A stretch of 64,000 bases of DNA, taken from NCBI GenBank assembly GCA_018710985.1, contig DVIV01000040.1:31930-95929 (forward strand), written 5' to 3'. This stretch comes from Candidatus Limiplasma pullicola (GTDB lineage Bacteria > Bacillota > Clostridia > Christensenellales > Aristaeellaceae). Each line of letters begins with the position of its first letter. Positions within the stretch are counted from its first letter, which is position 1. Shown one piece after another: positions 42,583 through 52,034 of the stretch. The position numbers were made by a program, and so were the translations under genes. The notes under the pieces were generated by a model that saw nothing but the letters and a program-made list of their open reading frames with translations, had not been told where the DNA came from and ran no database searches.

Positions 42583-43424
42583 CACCGCATACGGCAGCGC
42601 AGCACCCGCACGTCGATGGTGATTTGCGCCAGTGCGATCCTTTCCAGCGCCTCCGGCGGCACGGAGAAGGTCAGGGGCGTCATGCGCAGGAAATCGCGCG
42701 AATCCGCCGGCGTGAGAGGCGCGACGAACCGCACGGGCGTCTCCGAGAGCACCTGCGCATGCGCGCGGAGATGAGCAAGCACCGAGGCGTTGTCATACGC
42801 GCCGCCGCGAAGATGCTCCGCCACCGCCTCGCGGACCTCGCGCAGGTAATCCGGGCCGGGCACGACCTTGATCAGCTCCCCGTCCGGCGCGAGCACGCGG
42901 CGAAACTCGGCGTAGTCGGCAGGGGAAAAGACGCTTAGCACCGCGTCGGCTGCGCCGTTTTTCACAGGCAGGCGCTTGAGGTCGGCCACGAACCAGCCGC
43001 CCCGCTCCGCCGAACGGGCCGCCAGGGCCACCGCTTCGCGGTTCAGGTCCAGGCCGATCACCTGAGCGCCGGGAAAGCGCGCCTGCACGGTGCGGGCATA
43101 GTACCCCTCTCCGCATCCGGCGTCCAACAGCATGAAGGGACCGGAGCGGTCTGCGAGCATGGCGCACAGCGCGTCCCGCACGGGCGCGTAAAAGCCGCCC
43201 GCAAACACACGGCCGCGGCTTTCAAAGAGGGTTTCGTCATATTTGTCGCCGCTCTGCCGGTGGTCGGGCGCCAGGTTGACGTAGCCCCGGCGGCTCAGGT
43301 CATAGCAATGGCCGTTTTCGCAGATCAGGCTCTGCTCCGTCAGGGCAAACGCGCCGCCGCACCTGGGGCATTGCAGCGCGTGCAGGAGGGGCGAGAGCCG
43401 CCCAGCCAGAATTGCCGGTTTCAT
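42582..43424 (-). CDS. rlmA: 23S rRNA (guanine) methyltransferase RlmA-type
   Basis: A 280-residue enzyme. The N-terminal zinc finger has CPRCGGAFALTEQSLICENGHC in part (Cys19, Cys22, then Cys and His), and the SAM-binding domain begins with FMLLDAGCGEGYYA. The middle YVNLAPDHRQSGD is a family hallmark. RlmA methylates G745/G748 in 23S rRNA. AAAGGAAG precedes the ATG. It is convergent with divIVA. Confidence 0.92.
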   Translation of the reverse strand: MKPAILAGRLSPLLHALQCPRCGGAFALTEQSLICENGHCYDLSRRGYVNLAPDHRQSGDKYDETLFESRGRVFAGGFYAPVRDALCAMLADRSGPFMLLDAGCGEGYYARTVQARFPGAQVIGLDLNREAVALAARSAERGGWFVADLKRLPVKNGAADAVLSVFSPADYAEFRRVLAPDGELIKVVPGPDYLREVREAVAEHLRGGAYDNASVLAHLRAHAQVLSETPVRFVAPLTPADSRDFLRMTPLTFSVPPEALERIALAQITIDVRVLRCRMR

Positions 43425-43512
43425 AGAGCACTTCCTTTGAAAAAAGATGCTACAACATTCGACAGCGGGGCGCTTGCTCCCTGCCGCACGTCGGAAGGAT
43501 GGGGAAATACCA

Positions 43513-44376
43513 ATGTGGGTGATGATGGCGCTGCTCTCCGCCCTGTTTGCGGGCGCGACGGCCATATTGAGCAAAATGGGCGTGCGGGATACGGATTCCA
43601 CCGTGGCCACGGCCATTCGGACCACGCTGGTGCTGGCGTTCGCGTGGCTGCTGGTGCTGGCGCAGGGCCTGCAGGCGCAGCTGAGTCAGCTCTCGGTCAG
43701 GACATACCTGTTTCTGGCGATGTCCGGGCTGTGCACGGGCGCGTCGTGGCTGTGCTACTTCCATGCGCTGAAGCTGGGCACGGTCAACCAGGTCACGCCC
43801 GTGGACAAGAGCTCCACGGTGCTGACGATGCTTTTGGCGTGGGTCCTGCTGGGCGAGTCCATCACCTGGCTGAAAGCCGCCGCGATGGCCGGGATCATGG
43901 CGGGTACGCTTTTGATGATCGAGCGCCGGCCCGAAGCCGCCCCCGCCGCCCCGCGCGGGCGCGGCTGGCTTCTCTACGCGGCGCTTTCTGCGGTGTTTGC
44001 CGCGCTGACCGCTATTCTGGGCAAGGTGGGCATCGAAAACGTCCCAAGCGACCTGGGCACCGCGCTTCGCACCGTGGTGGTGCTGGCTATGGCTTGGGTG
44101 ATGGTGTTTGTGACCGGGCGGCAGCGCGAGGTCCGGGCCGTGGGCCGGCGCGACCTGAGATTCATTCTGCTCTCCGGCGTGGCGACGGGCCTGAGCTGGC
44201 TGTGCTATTACCGCGCGCTGCAGGAGGGTCCGGCCAGCGTGGTCGTGCCGCTGGACAAACTCAGCGTGGTGGTGACCATCGTATTCAGCCGCGTGTTCCT
44301 TGGCGAGCGCCTTTCGCGCCGCGCGCTGGCGGGTTTTGTGCTGCTGGTGGCCGGTACGGGACTGCTGCTATTGTAA
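43513..44376 (+). CDS. EamA/DMT-family permease
   Basis: A 287-residue protein of ten helices in two EamA repeats. Each repeat has the pattern TGASWLCYFHALKLG or TGLSWLCYYRALQEG followed by a Pro-Val/Val-Pro, Asp-Lys motif (TPVDKSSTVLT and VPLDKLSVVVT). The family exports or imports metabolites and amino acids; the substrate is unknown. The ribosome site (GGGGAA) is weak. It is not obviously linked to gap downstream. Confidence 0.9.
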   Translation: MWVMMALLSALFAGATAILSKMGVRDTDSTVATAIRTTLVLAFAWLLVLAQGLQAQLSQLSVRTYLFLAMSGLCTGASWLCYFHALKLGTVNQVTPVDKSSTVLTMLLAWVLLGESITWLKAAAMAGIMAGTLLMIERRPEAAPAAPRGRGWLLYAALSAVFAALTAILGKVGIENVPSDLGTALRTVVVLAMAWVMVFVTGRQREVRAVGRRDLRFILLSGVATGLSWLCYYRALQEGPASVVVPLDKLSVVVTIVFSRVFLGERLSRRALAGFVLLVAGTGLLLL

Positions 44377-44414
44377 TCATATTGCAAATATTTTCACAAA
44401 GCGTGCCTTACCCC

Positions 44415-44444
44415 TTGCAAAACATAGCGCATTTTTGGTAAAAT
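44415..44444 (+). promoter_or_regulatory. gap promoter
   Basis: TTGCAA and TAAAAT are 18 bp apart. The leader is about 35 nt and carries AGGAGG before the start. Confidence 0.72.
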
Positions 44445-44483
44445 ACTTCTTGGGAACAACAATGTTTTAGGAGGTACCCGCCA

Positions 44484-45512
44484 ATGGTGAAAGTAGCTAT
44501 TAACGGCTTCGGCCGCATCGGTCGCCTGGCTTTCCGTCAGATGTTCGGTGCCGAGGGTTATGAAGTGGTCGCCATCAACGACCTGACCAGCCCGAAGATG
44601 CTTGCCCATCTTCTCAAGTATGACACCGCTCAGGGCTCCTACTGCGGTCATATCGGGGAAAACAAGCATACGGTCGAAGCCACTGAGGATTCCATCATCG
44701 TCGATGGAAAGGAAATCAAGATCTACGCCGAGAAGGACGCCGCCAACTGCCCCTGGGGCAAGCTGGACGTGGACGTCGTGCTGGAGTGCACCGGCTTCTA
44801 TTGCAGCAAGGAAAAGAGCCAGGCCCACATCAACGCCGGCGCCAAGAAGGTCGTCATCTCTGCGCCCGCTGGCAATGATCTGCCCACCATCGTGTACTCC
44901 GTCAACGAGAACACGCTGACCAAGGAAGACAAGATCATTTCCGCCGCTTCCTGCACCACCAACTGCCTCGCTCCCATGGCCAAGGCGCTCAACGACGCCT
45001 ATCCCGTACAGAGCGGCATCATGACCACCGTGCACGCCTATACCGGCGACCAGATGATCCTGGACGGCCCGCACCGCAAGGGCGACCTTCGCCGTGCCCG
45101 CGCTGGCGCGCAGAACATCGTTCCCAACTCCACCGGCGCTGCCAAGGCGATCGGCCTGGTCATCCCCGAGCTCAATGGCAAGCTGATCGGCTCCGCTCAG
45201 CGCGTGCCCGTCTGCACCGGCTCCACCACCATCCTGGTGGCGGTTGTCAAGGGCAAGGATGTGACCAAGGATTCCATCAATGCCGCCATGAAGGCCGCCG
45301 CTTCCGCCTCTTACGGCTACAACGAGGAAGCCATCGTTTCCTCCGACGTGATCGGCATGAAGTACGGCTCTCTGTTTGATGCCACCCAGACCATGGTTGC
45401 CAAGATCGACGACGACACCTATCAGGTGCAGGTCGTGTCCTGGTACGACAACGAGAACAGCTACACCAGCCAGATGGTCCGCACCATCAAGTACTTCGCT
45501 GAGCTGGGCTGA
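44484..45512 (+). CDS. gap: Glyceraldehyde-3-phosphate dehydrogenase
   Basis: A 342-residue glycolytic enzyme. The NAD-binding start is [17 protein letters not shown] and the catalytic motif is [12 protein letters not shown] with Cys157. The C-terminus has [16 protein letters not shown]. Codon use is markedly biased to C-ending codons, as expected for a highly expressed gene. It is not followed by pgk here, unlike the common gap-pgk-tpi order, so it stands alone with promoter and terminator. Confidence 0.98.
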   Translation: MVKVAINGFGRIGRLAFRQMFGAEGYEVVAINDLTSPKMLAHLLKYDTAQGSYCGHIGENKHTVEATEDSIIVDGKEIKIYAEKDAANCPWGKLDVDVVLECTGFYCSKEKSQAHINAGAKKVVISAPAGNDLPTIVYSVNENTLTKEDKIISAASCTTNCLAPMAKALNDAYPVQSGIMTTVHAYTGDQMILDGPHRKGDLRRARAGAQNIVPNSTGAAKAIGLVIPELNGKLIGSAQRVPVCTGSTTILVAVVKGKDVTKDSINAAMKAAASASYGYNEEAIVSSDVIGMKYGSLFDATQTMVAKIDDDTYQVQVVSWYDNENSYTSQMVRTIKYFAELG

Positions 45513-45577
45513 GAAGCGGTCTGAGCCGTTCGCGCCCGATGGGCTGAATGGCTGCCAGGAAAAAAGCGAAAAACTTT

Positions 45578-45612
45578 CCCCCGCCTTTCCCATGGGAGAG
45601 GCGGGGGTTTTG
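45578..45612. terminator. Terminator of gap (possibly bidirectional)
   Basis: A 9-bp stem (CCCCCGCCT and AGGCGGGGG) followed by TTTTGCTTT. On the other strand AAAGTTTTT follows, so it may also end the convergent SLOG gene. Confidence 0.85.
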
Positions 45613-45614
45613 CT

Positions 45615-46082
45615 TTATTTGAAGAACAGCACGCGCGCGATGCGGCCCGTCTTGTGGGCATAGGCCAGCGTGCCTGCGGTGCCGCCGCGACCGCGCCCGT
45701 CATAGACCGCGATCACGAGTTGGGAGCGGTCCACCATGAAGCGGTTGCGATTTCGATAGACGCCGTCATGATAGTGCTCGCTGACGACGTGGACCTCGGT
45801 GCAGGCGTCAAGCAGGGCGGCGGTTTCGGGGTCGGAGGCAAGGCGCTCGAAGCGTTGTCGGAAGGGGATGGCGGCCAACAGGTGAAGGCCGGGATGCTCG
45901 CGCCCTTTTTGCGCCACCAGCCGTGCAAACAGCAAATCAATCCCTTCGGCAAAGCCGCTGAAAAAGGAATCATATCCCTCTGCGATGGCTCGGTCGATCT
46001 CGGCGGACAGCGCGGCGGTGATTTCGGGCAGCTTGCCGGCGGGGATGTCGCGGTGGCCGGTGACGCAGCAGGTTTTGGACAT
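45615..46082 (-). CDS. SLOG-family nucleotide/ligand-binding protein (DUF1273-like)
   Basis: A 155-residue Rossmann-like protein. It begins with CCVTGHRDIPAGKL, contains FFSGFAEGIDLLFARLV and ends with FMVDRSQLVIAVYDGRGRGGTAGTL in parts, all typical of SLOG proteins related to YpsA and DUF1273. Some SLOG proteins bind nucleotides such as ADP-ribose or cyclic signals. GGAGG precedes the ATG. It is divergent from an XRE regulator. Confidence 0.82.
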   Translation of the reverse strand: MSKTCCVTGHRDIPAGKLPEITAALSAEIDRAIAEGYDSFFSGFAEGIDLLFARLVAQKGREHPGLHLLAAIPFRQRFERLASDPETAALLDACTEVHVVSEHYHDGVYRNRNRFMVDRSQLVIAVYDGRGRGGTAGTLAYAHKTGRIARVLFFK

Positions 46083-46123
46083 AACGATTCCTCCAATGTT
46101 CAATGAAAACTTCTGCGGTGTTT

Positions 46124-46152
46124 ATTTTAATAGAATCGACCTTTTATGTCAA
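46124..46152 (-). promoter_or_regulatory. Strong promoter of the SLOG gene
   Basis: On the minus strand a perfect TTGACA and TAAAAT are 17 bp apart in an AT-rich patch. Inverted arms TTTATTTT and AAAATAAA flank the promoter (from 46121 to about 46164) and could be operator halves for the neighbouring XRE protein. Confidence 0.75.
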
Positions 46153-46231
46153 TCAAAATAAAGAAAACATATTTGTGAATGCTGCCCTCCTATCCGATAC
46201 AATCTATTACATGGAGAGGAGGGAGATTTCC

Positions 46232-46549
46232 GTGCGGTATGAAGAGTTTCTTCCTCTGCGGCTGACGCAGCTGAGAATGCAGAAAAATGTTTCTGCACGC
46301 GATATGTCCCTCTCTTTGGGACAGGCCAACAACTATATCAACTCCATTGAAAACCGCAAGGCGCTGCCCTCCATGCAGTCCTTCTTCTACATCTGCGAAT
46401 ACCTGGGCGTCACGCCGCAGGAGTTTTTTGACGAGGGCAATACCTGCCCCGTGCGCCTGCGCGAGCTGGTGGATGAGGCCAAACACCTCGACGACAACGC
46501 CCTGGGCCATCTGCTGGCCCTGATCCGGGAGCTGAGCGCCAGGCGCTGA
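46232..46549 (+). CDS. XRE-family helix-turn-helix regulator
   Basis: A 105-residue protein. The Cro/CI-type helix-turn-helix runs over LRMQKNVSARDMSLSLGQAN and YINSIENRKALPSM, followed by FFYICEYLGVTPQEFF and a short acidic tail with a possible dimer helix. The GTG with AGGAGGG was preferred over an ATG 21 bp upstream that has none. It probably controls itself and the divergent SLOG gene. Confidence 0.85.
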   Translation: MRYEEFLPLRLTQLRMQKNVSARDMSLSLGQANNYINSIENRKALPSMQSFFYICEYLGVTPQEFFDEGNTCPVRLRELVDEAKHLDDNALGHLLALIRELSARR

Positions 46550-46562
46550 GCCCCCTTTTTCA

Positions 46563-46591
46563 TTGACAAATCCGCCCGTTTTCGGTACAAT
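46563..46591 (+). promoter_or_regulatory. Promoter of the glycine cleavage operon
   Basis: TTGACA and TACAAT are exactly 17 bp apart, a near-consensus SigA promoter. Transcription should begin about 20 bp before the glycine riboswitch. Confidence 0.88.
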
Positions 46592-46619
46592 ACAATCAAA
46601 CAAAGCCATATGACCTCGG

Positions 46620-46778
46620 ATGAAGGGTTCGGGAGAGACCGGCATGCCCGGCGCCGAAGGGGCGAAACTCTCAGGCAAAAAGACCGTACCCCGACGAAGC
46701 TCTGGAAAGCGTTGCGCACCACCGAAGAAGCAATCCCGCCCCGGCGGGAGAATCTTTCAGGTCACAGGACAGAGGCGG
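46620..46778 (+). promoter_or_regulatory. Tandem glycine riboswitch
   Basis: Two consecutive glycine aptamers are recognisable. The first has GGGAGAGACCGGC, CCGAAGGGGCGAAACTCTC and AGGCAAAAAGACCG. The second has TCTGGAAAGCG, CACCGAAGAAGC, GGAGAATCTTTCAGG and ACAGGACAGAGG. The conserved cores and the short linker (about 46691-46698) match the cooperative gcvT-type class. Binding glycine should turn on the operon below. Confidence 0.95.
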
Positions 46779-46802
46779 CAAGATGCCGTGCTCTGTTTTC
46801 TT
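46769..46802 (+). terminator. Attenuator hairpin of the glycine riboswitch
   Basis: ACAGAGGCGGCA pairs with TGCCG-TG-CTCTGT and is followed by TTTTCTTGGTTTGT. The left arm is shared with the end of aptamer 2, so glycine binding would block the hairpin and allow read-through into gcvT, an ON switch. Shared pairing is seen; control is inference from the class. Confidence 0.8.
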
Positions 46803-46843
46803 GGTTTGTCTGTTCTTTCACAAATTCAGAAGGGGGAATGACA

Positions 46844-47923
46844 ATGGACCTCAAAACGCCGCTGTACGACTGCCATGTGGCGCTGGAGGGGCGCATGGTA
46901 CCCTTTGCGGGCTATGTGCTGCCGGTGCAGTATCCCACGGGTGTGATCCGCGAGCATATGGCCGTGCGCGAGGCCTGCGGCCTGTTTGACGTCAGCCATA
47001 TGGGCGAGGTGCTCTACAGGGGGCCGGATGCCCTGGCCAATCTGCAAAAGCTGCTTACCAACGACTTCTCCACCATGCGCGACGGCAAGGTACGCTACAG
47101 CGTGATGTGCAATCCCCAGGGCGGCGTGGTGGATGATCTGATCGTCTACCGCTTTTCCCAGGATGCCTACTGGGTGGTGGTCAACGCGGCCAACCGCCAC
47201 AAGGACGTAAACTGGATGCGCGAGAACCTCTTTGGCGACTGCGAGCTGACCGACATGAGCGACTCCGTGGCCCAGCTGGCCCTCCAGGGCCCAAAGGCCG
47301 GCGCCATCTTTGCCAAGGTTTGCGATCAGGAGCCGCCCACGGGCTACTACACCTTCATCCCGGAGATGACGGTCGCGGGGGTCAAATGCCTCGTTTCGCG
47401 CACGGGCTACACCGGCGAGGACGGCTTTGAGCTCTACTGCGCCAATGCCGACGCGCCCGCCCTGTGGAACGCGCTGCTGGAGGCGGGGAAGGACGACGGG
47501 CTCATTCCCTGCGGCCTGGGCGCGCGCGATACGCTGCGCCTGGAGGCGGCCATGCCGCTCTACGGCCATGAGATGGACGATACCGTCACCCCCTTTGAAA
47601 CGGGCCTGGGTTGGGCGGTCAAGATGCAAAAGGACGACTTCATCGGCAGGTCCGCGCTGGCAGGGAACGAGCAGCCCGCGCGCCGCCGCGTGGGCATCGA
47701 GATCACGGGCCGCGGCATCGCCCGCGAACACTGCGACGTGTACCTGGACGGAAAGAAGATCGGCGTCACCACCTCCGGCACGCATTGCCCCTATCTGGGC
47801 AAGGCCGTGGCTATGGCGCTCATCGACGGCCCGGCGGAGGACGGCGCGCTCACCGTGGATGTGCGCGGCCGCCAGATCGAGGCGAAATTCATCCCCCTGC
47901 CCTTCTATCAGCGCAAGAAATAA
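46844..47923 (+). CDS. gcvT: Glycine cleavage system aminomethyltransferase (T protein)
   Basis: A 359-residue enzyme that moves the methylene from lipoyl-H protein to tetrahydrofolate. It has KTPLYDCHVALEGRMVPFAG, GLFDVSHMGEV, SRTGYTGEDGFELY and GLGARDTLRLEAAMPLYGHE in parts. The second ATG behind AGGGGG was used. It begins the operon and is under the glycine riboswitch. Confidence 0.97.
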   Translation: MDLKTPLYDCHVALEGRMVPFAGYVLPVQYPTGVIREHMAVREACGLFDVSHMGEVLYRGPDALANLQKLLTNDFSTMRDGKVRYSVMCNPQGGVVDDLIVYRFSQDAYWVVVNAANRHKDVNWMRENLFGDCELTDMSDSVAQLALQGPKAGAIFAKVCDQEPPTGYYTFIPEMTVAGVKCLVSRTGYTGEDGFELYCANADAPALWNALLEAGKDDGLIPCGLGARDTLRLEAAMPLYGHEMDDTVTPFETGLGWAVKMQKDDFIGRSALAGNEQPARRRVGIEITGRGIAREHCDVYLDGKKIGVTTSGTHCPYLGKAVAMALIDGPAEDGALTVDVRGRQIEAKFIPLPFYQRKK

Positions 47924-47947
47924 ACATTTCGCAAGGAGGAACCTGTT

Positions 47948-48322
47948 ATGAACATTCCCGCGGAGCTTCGTTACACCAAAACCCACGAGTGGATCAAGGA
48001 AGAAAACGGCATCGTCACCGTCGGCCTGTCCGACTTCGCGCAGCAGGAGCTGGGCGATCTGGTCTTTGTGAACCTGCCCCAGGTGGGCGACGCGGTCACG
48101 GCGGGCGAGGCTTTCGCCGACGTGGAGTCCGTCAAGGCCGTGAGCGACGTGTACAGCCCCGTCACCGGCGCCGTCTGCGAAATCAACGAGGCCCTGCTCG
48201 ACGCCCCCGAAAGCATCAACCAGGACCCCTACGGCGCGTGGTTCATCCGCGTGGAGAACGTGACCGACACCGTCGAAACCCTGTCCGCCGAGGAATATGA
48301 GGCCATGCCGAAGGAGGGCTGA
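47948..48322 (+). CDS. gcvH: Glycine cleavage system H protein
   Basis: A 124-residue lipoyl carrier. The lipoylated Lys63 is in [18 protein letters not shown] and the N-terminal [20 protein letters not shown] is typical. It shuttles the aminomethyl group among P, T and L proteins. AAGGAGG lies before the ATG, 24 bp after gcvT. Confidence 0.97.
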   Translation: MNIPAELRYTKTHEWIKEENGIVTVGLSDFAQQELGDLVFVNLPQVGDAVTAGEAFADVESVKAVSDVYSPVTGAVCEINEALLDAPESINQDPYGAWFIRVENVTDTVETLSAEEYEAMPKEG

Positions 48323-48326
48323 TTCC

Positions 48327-49646
48327 ATGGGCAGCTATGTACCCGTCACCCCCGAGGAGCGCCGCGCGATGCTCGAGCGCGTCGGCCTGCCTTCGGTGGA
48401 GGCGCTCTACGCCGACGTGCCGGAGGGCGTGCTTCTCAAGGAGCCGCCCGTGTTCACCGGCGGCTTTTCGGAACTGGAGGTCCGCCGCCACATGGAGCGG
48501 CTCGCGGAGCAAAACCGCGTGTTCAGCACCATTCTGCGCGGCGCGGGGGCCTATGATCACTACATTCCCGCCATCGTGCGCGCCATCCCGGCCAAGGAGG
48601 CGTTTCTGACCGCCTACACGCCCTATCAGGCCGAGATCAGCCAGGGCCTCTTGCAGTCCATCTTTGAATATCAGACCATGATCTGCCGCCTCACCGGCAT
48701 GGACGTGGCCAACGCCTCGGTCTATGACGGCGCGAGCGCGGCGGCGGAGGCGTGCGCCATGGTGCGCGAGCGCCGCCGCACGGTGACGCTGGTGTCGGCC
48801 TGCGCGCACCCGGACGTGATCGCCACCATCCGCACCTACTGCTGGGGCTCCAACCACGAGATGCGCCTCATCCCCGAAAGGGACGGCGTGACGGATCTGG
48901 ACGCCCTGCGGGATGCTCTGGACGATCAGGTGAGCGGCGTGTACCTGGCCTCGCCCAACTTCCTGGGCGGGCTGGAGGACGTGAGCGCCGCGGCGGAAAT
49001 CTGCCACGCTGCGGGCGCGAAGCTCATTGTGGGCGCCAATCCCATGGCGCTGGCCCTTTTTAAAACTCCCGGCGAGGCAGGGGCGGACGTGTGCGTGGGC
49101 GACGGACAGCCCCTGGGCATGCCGCTGAGCTACGGCGGGCCGTATGTGGGCTTCATGGCTGCGCGCGCCGCTCTGATGCGCAAGCTCCCCGGCCGCATCG
49201 TGGGCCAGACCACCGACGTGGACGGAAAGCGCGCCTTCGTGCTCACGCTTCAGGCCCGCGAGCAGCACATCCGCCGCGAGAAGGCGGGCAGCAACATCTG
49301 CTCCAATCAGGCGCTGTGCGCGCTCACGGCGGCGTGCTATCTGGGCGCGGTGGGCCCTGACGGCCTTCGCGAGGTGGCCCGCCAGTGCTATGACAAGGCG
49401 CATTATTTTGCCGAGAAGCTTTCCTCCATCGGCCTGCCCCGGCGCGAGAAGGGCCCGTTCTTCCACGAGTTCGCCACGGAGTGCCCGGGCGGCGCGGAGA
49501 AGATGCTGGTGGCGCTGGAGGAGCGCGACATCCTGGGCGGCCAGCCGATGGGCGACGGCCGCGTGCTGTGGTGCGTGACGGAAAAGGCCGAGCGCAAACG
49601 GCTGGATGAGGCCGTGGCCGTAATCCGGGAGGTGACGAACCTGTGA
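48327..49646 (+). CDS. gcvPA: Glycine dehydrogenase (decarboxylating) subunit 1
   Basis: A 439-residue N-terminal subunit of the split P protein. It opens with YVPVTPEERRAMLERVGLPS and contains FLTAYTPYQAEISQGLLQ, ANASVYDGASAAAEA and QTTDVDGKRAFVLTLQAREQ in parts. Bacillota often have the split form. It works with gcvPB to decarboxylate glycine. AAGGAGGG lies before the ATG. Confidence 0.96.
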   Translation: MGSYVPVTPEERRAMLERVGLPSVEALYADVPEGVLLKEPPVFTGGFSELEVRRHMERLAEQNRVFSTILRGAGAYDHYIPAIVRAIPAKEAFLTAYTPYQAEISQGLLQSIFEYQTMICRLTGMDVANASVYDGASAAAEACAMVRERRRTVTLVSACAHPDVIATIRTYCWGSNHEMRLIPERDGVTDLDALRDALDDQVSGVYLASPNFLGGLEDVSAAAEICHAAGAKLIVGANPMALALFKTPGEAGADVCVGDGQPLGMPLSYGGPYVGFMAARAALMRKLPGRIVGQTTDVDGKRAFVLTLQAREQHIRREKAGSNICSNQALCALTAACYLGAVGPDGLREVARQCYDKAHYFAEKLSSIGLPRREKGPFFHEFATECPGGAEKMLVALEERDILGGQPMGDGRVLWCVTEKAERKRLDEAVAVIREVTNL

Positions 49647-51058
49647 AGCTGATTTTTGAACAGTCTCATCCGGGACACAGAAGCCATTTCCTGCCCGCCT
49701 CGGACGTGCCCGCCGCGGCGCTGCCGGAGGATCTTGCGCGAGCATCCGCGCTGGATCTGCCGGAGCTGACCGAAAGCGAGCTGGCGCGCCACTATGAGGC
49801 GCTGGCCCAGCAGGTGCATGGCGTGAACAAGGGGTTCTATCCCCTGGGCAGCTGCACCATGAAATACAATCCCCGCATCGACGAGGACGCGGCGGCCCTG
49901 CCGGGCTTCACCGGCGTGCATCCGCTCCAGTCCGAAACGACCTCCCGCGGCTGCCGCGAGGTGCTGCGTCAGGCCGAGGAGCGGCTCACCGCCGTGACCG
50001 GCATGGACCGCATGACCTTCCAGCCCGCCGCGGGCGCGCATGGCGAGTACATGGGGCTTTTGCTCATCAAGGCGTACCATGAGCGCCGGGGCGACAAAAA
50101 CCGCACCAAGGTGCTCGTGCCCGACTCGGCCCACGGCACCAACCCCGCCAGCGCGGCCATGTGCGGCTATCAGGTGGTGAGCATCCCCAGCGACGCAAAC
50201 GGACTGGTGGATCTGGAAAAGCTGCGCGAGGCGGCGGGCCCCGACACGGCGGCCCTCATGCTGACCAATCCCAACACCGTGGGCCTGTTTGACCCCAATA
50301 TCCTTGAAATCACGCGCATCGTGCATCAGGCGGGCGGGCTGTGCTACTACGACGGGGCGAACCTCAACGCCATCATGGGCTGGGCGCGTCCCGGCGACAT
50401 GGGCTTTGACGTGGTGCACTTGAACCTGCACAAGACCTTCGCCACCCCGCACGGCGGCGGCGGCCCGGGCTCCGGTCCTGTGGGCTGCAAGGCGTTTCTG
50501 GCGGGCTTCCTGCCCGGCAGCGCGCTGGCCACGGGCGGCGAGGCCCCCTGCCAGGTGCGCGCCTTCCACGGCAACTTCCTCGTGGTGGTCAAGGCGCTGG
50601 CCTATCTGGACACGCTGGGTGGCGAGGGCATCCGCGAGGCGGCCGCGCAGGCCGTGCTCAACGCCAACTACCTGATGCATCTGCTGCGTGACGGCGGCTA
50701 TCCCATGGCCTTTGACCACACCTGCATGCACGAGTTCGTCATCACGCTGGAGAAGCTCAAGCACGAGAAGGATGTCTCCGCGCTGGATGTGGCCAAGGCG
50801 CTGCTGGACCACGGCATGCACCCGCCGACGATGTACTTCCCGCTGATCGTGCATGAGGCGCTGATGGTGGAGCCGACGGAGACCGAGAGCAAGGAATCGC
50901 TGGAGGCCGCCGCTGAAAGCTACCTTGAGGTGCTGGCCGAGGCCAACGAAAACCCGGCGGACATGCACAGCCGTCCGCTGCATACCTATGTGCGCCGGCT
51001 GGACGAGGTGACCGCGGCGCGCAGCCCCATCGTCAAGTATGAAGCTCCTTCTGCTTGA
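49643..51058 (+). CDS. gcvPB: Glycine dehydrogenase (decarboxylating) subunit 2
   Basis: A 471-residue C-terminal subunit that carries PLP on the Lys in NLHKTFATPHGGGGPGSGPVG. It also has GSCTMKYNPRIDE, then LQSETTSRGCREVL and LVPDSAHGTNPASAAM. Start is a GTG overlapping the gcvPA stop, showing translational coupling needed for a heterodimer. Its last 20 bp overlap lplA. Confidence 0.96.
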   Translation: MKLIFEQSHPGHRSHFLPASDVPAAALPEDLARASALDLPELTESELARHYEALAQQVHGVNKGFYPLGSCTMKYNPRIDEDAAALPGFTGVHPLQSETTSRGCREVLRQAEERLTAVTGMDRMTFQPAAGAHGEYMGLLLIKAYHERRGDKNRTKVLVPDSAHGTNPASAAMCGYQVVSIPSDANGLVDLEKLREAAGPDTAALMLTNPNTVGLFDPNILEITRIVHQAGGLCYYDGANLNAIMGWARPGDMGFDVVHLNLHKTFATPHGGGGPGSGPVGCKAFLAGFLPGSALATGGEAPCQVRAFHGNFLVVVKALAYLDTLGGEGIREAAAQAVLNANYLMHLLRDGGYPMAFDHTCMHEFVITLEKLKHEKDVSALDVAKALLDHGMHPPTMYFPLIVHEALMVEPTETESKESLEAAAESYLEVLAEANENPADMHSRPLHTYVRRLDEVTAARSPIVKYEAPSA

Positions 51059-52010
51059 GACGAACGGCACCGACCCCTACAAAAACCTCGCGCTGGAGGA
51101 GCACCTGCTCACCCGCGTGCGGGAGGATGAGGCGCTTCTCTACCTGTGGCAGAACGCGCACACGGTGGTCATCGGCCAAAACCAGAACGCGCTGCGGGAG
51201 GTGAACCTCTCGCGCCTGCGGGCGGACGGCGGGCATCTGGCCCGCCGCCTCTCCGGGGGCGGGGCGGTGTATCATGACCTGGGAAACCTGAACTTCACCT
51301 TTGTTTTGCCCAAAGCGGCCTATGACCTCGCGCGCCAGACGCGCGTCATCCTGGAGGCGGCGCGCCTTTTAGGCGCGCCTGCCGAGGCCTCCGGCCGCAA
51401 CGACATTCTGGCCGGCGGCCGCAAGTTCTCCGGCAACGCCTACTACCGCCGGGGGGAAACCTGGTATCACCATGGCACGCTGCTGGTGGACTCCGACCTC
51501 GACGCGCTGGGTCGCTACCTCAACGTGTCCCCGGAAAAGCTGGCGGCGCGGGGTGTGGCTTCGGTGCGAAGCCGTGTGTGCAACCTGAGCGAATGCGCGC
51601 CGGGTGCGACCGTGGAAAAAGCACGCCGGGCCATGGCCGCCGCCTTTTCATCGGCCTATGGCGAAAAAGTGGAGATGTTCAACCAAAATCGCATCAAAAA
51701 CAATGAGATTGAGGAGATCAAACGGCGGATTTCTGCGGAAAACTATCTGATGGGGGAGAATAAACCCTTTTTGCTTTCGCTCCAGCGCCGCTTCGCGTGG
51801 GGCGGGCTGGAACTGGCGCTGAACATGCGCGCGGGCCGCATATCGGACTGCCGCGCGTATTCGGACGCGATGGAGGAAAGCGAGATCGCCGCTTTGCCCG
51901 CCCGTCTGGCAGGCTGCGCCGTGGATGGCGTGGCCTTTGCGAAGGCGCTTGCGGGCTGGGGCGGGGAGGACATGAGGCGCGACGTGCTGGACATGCTGCT
52001 GGAGCTGTGA
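51039..52010 (+). CDS. lplA: Lipoate--protein ligase
   Basis: A 323-residue enzyme that activates lipoate with ATP and attaches it to the H protein. It has the lipoate-binding motif RRLSGGGAVYHDLGNLNFTF and the catalytic-Lys stretch SGRNDILAGGRKFSGNAYY, plus the C-terminal accessory domain. Location inside the gcv operon points to GcvH as the target. The start lies within gcvPB. Confidence 0.95.
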   Translation: MKLLLLETNGTDPYKNLALEEHLLTRVREDEALLYLWQNAHTVVIGQNQNALREVNLSRLRADGGHLARRLSGGGAVYHDLGNLNFTFVLPKAAYDLARQTRVILEAARLLGAPAEASGRNDILAGGRKFSGNAYYRRGETWYHHGTLLVDSDLDALGRYLNVSPEKLAARGVASVRSRVCNLSECAPGATVEKARRAMAAAFSSAYGEKVEMFNQNRIKNNEIEEIKRRISAENYLMGENKPFLLSLQRRFAWGGLELALNMRAGRISDCRAYSDAMEESEIAALPARLAGCAVDGVAFAKALAGWGGEDMRRDVLDMLLEL

Positions 52011-52034
52011 GCGCCGCGCGGACGGGAGGAACGC

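Noticed and set aside
46826-51070. Long minus-strand frames across gcvT to gcvPB
   Set aside because: They lie antisense to genes with complete catalytic motifs and have no motifs of their own.
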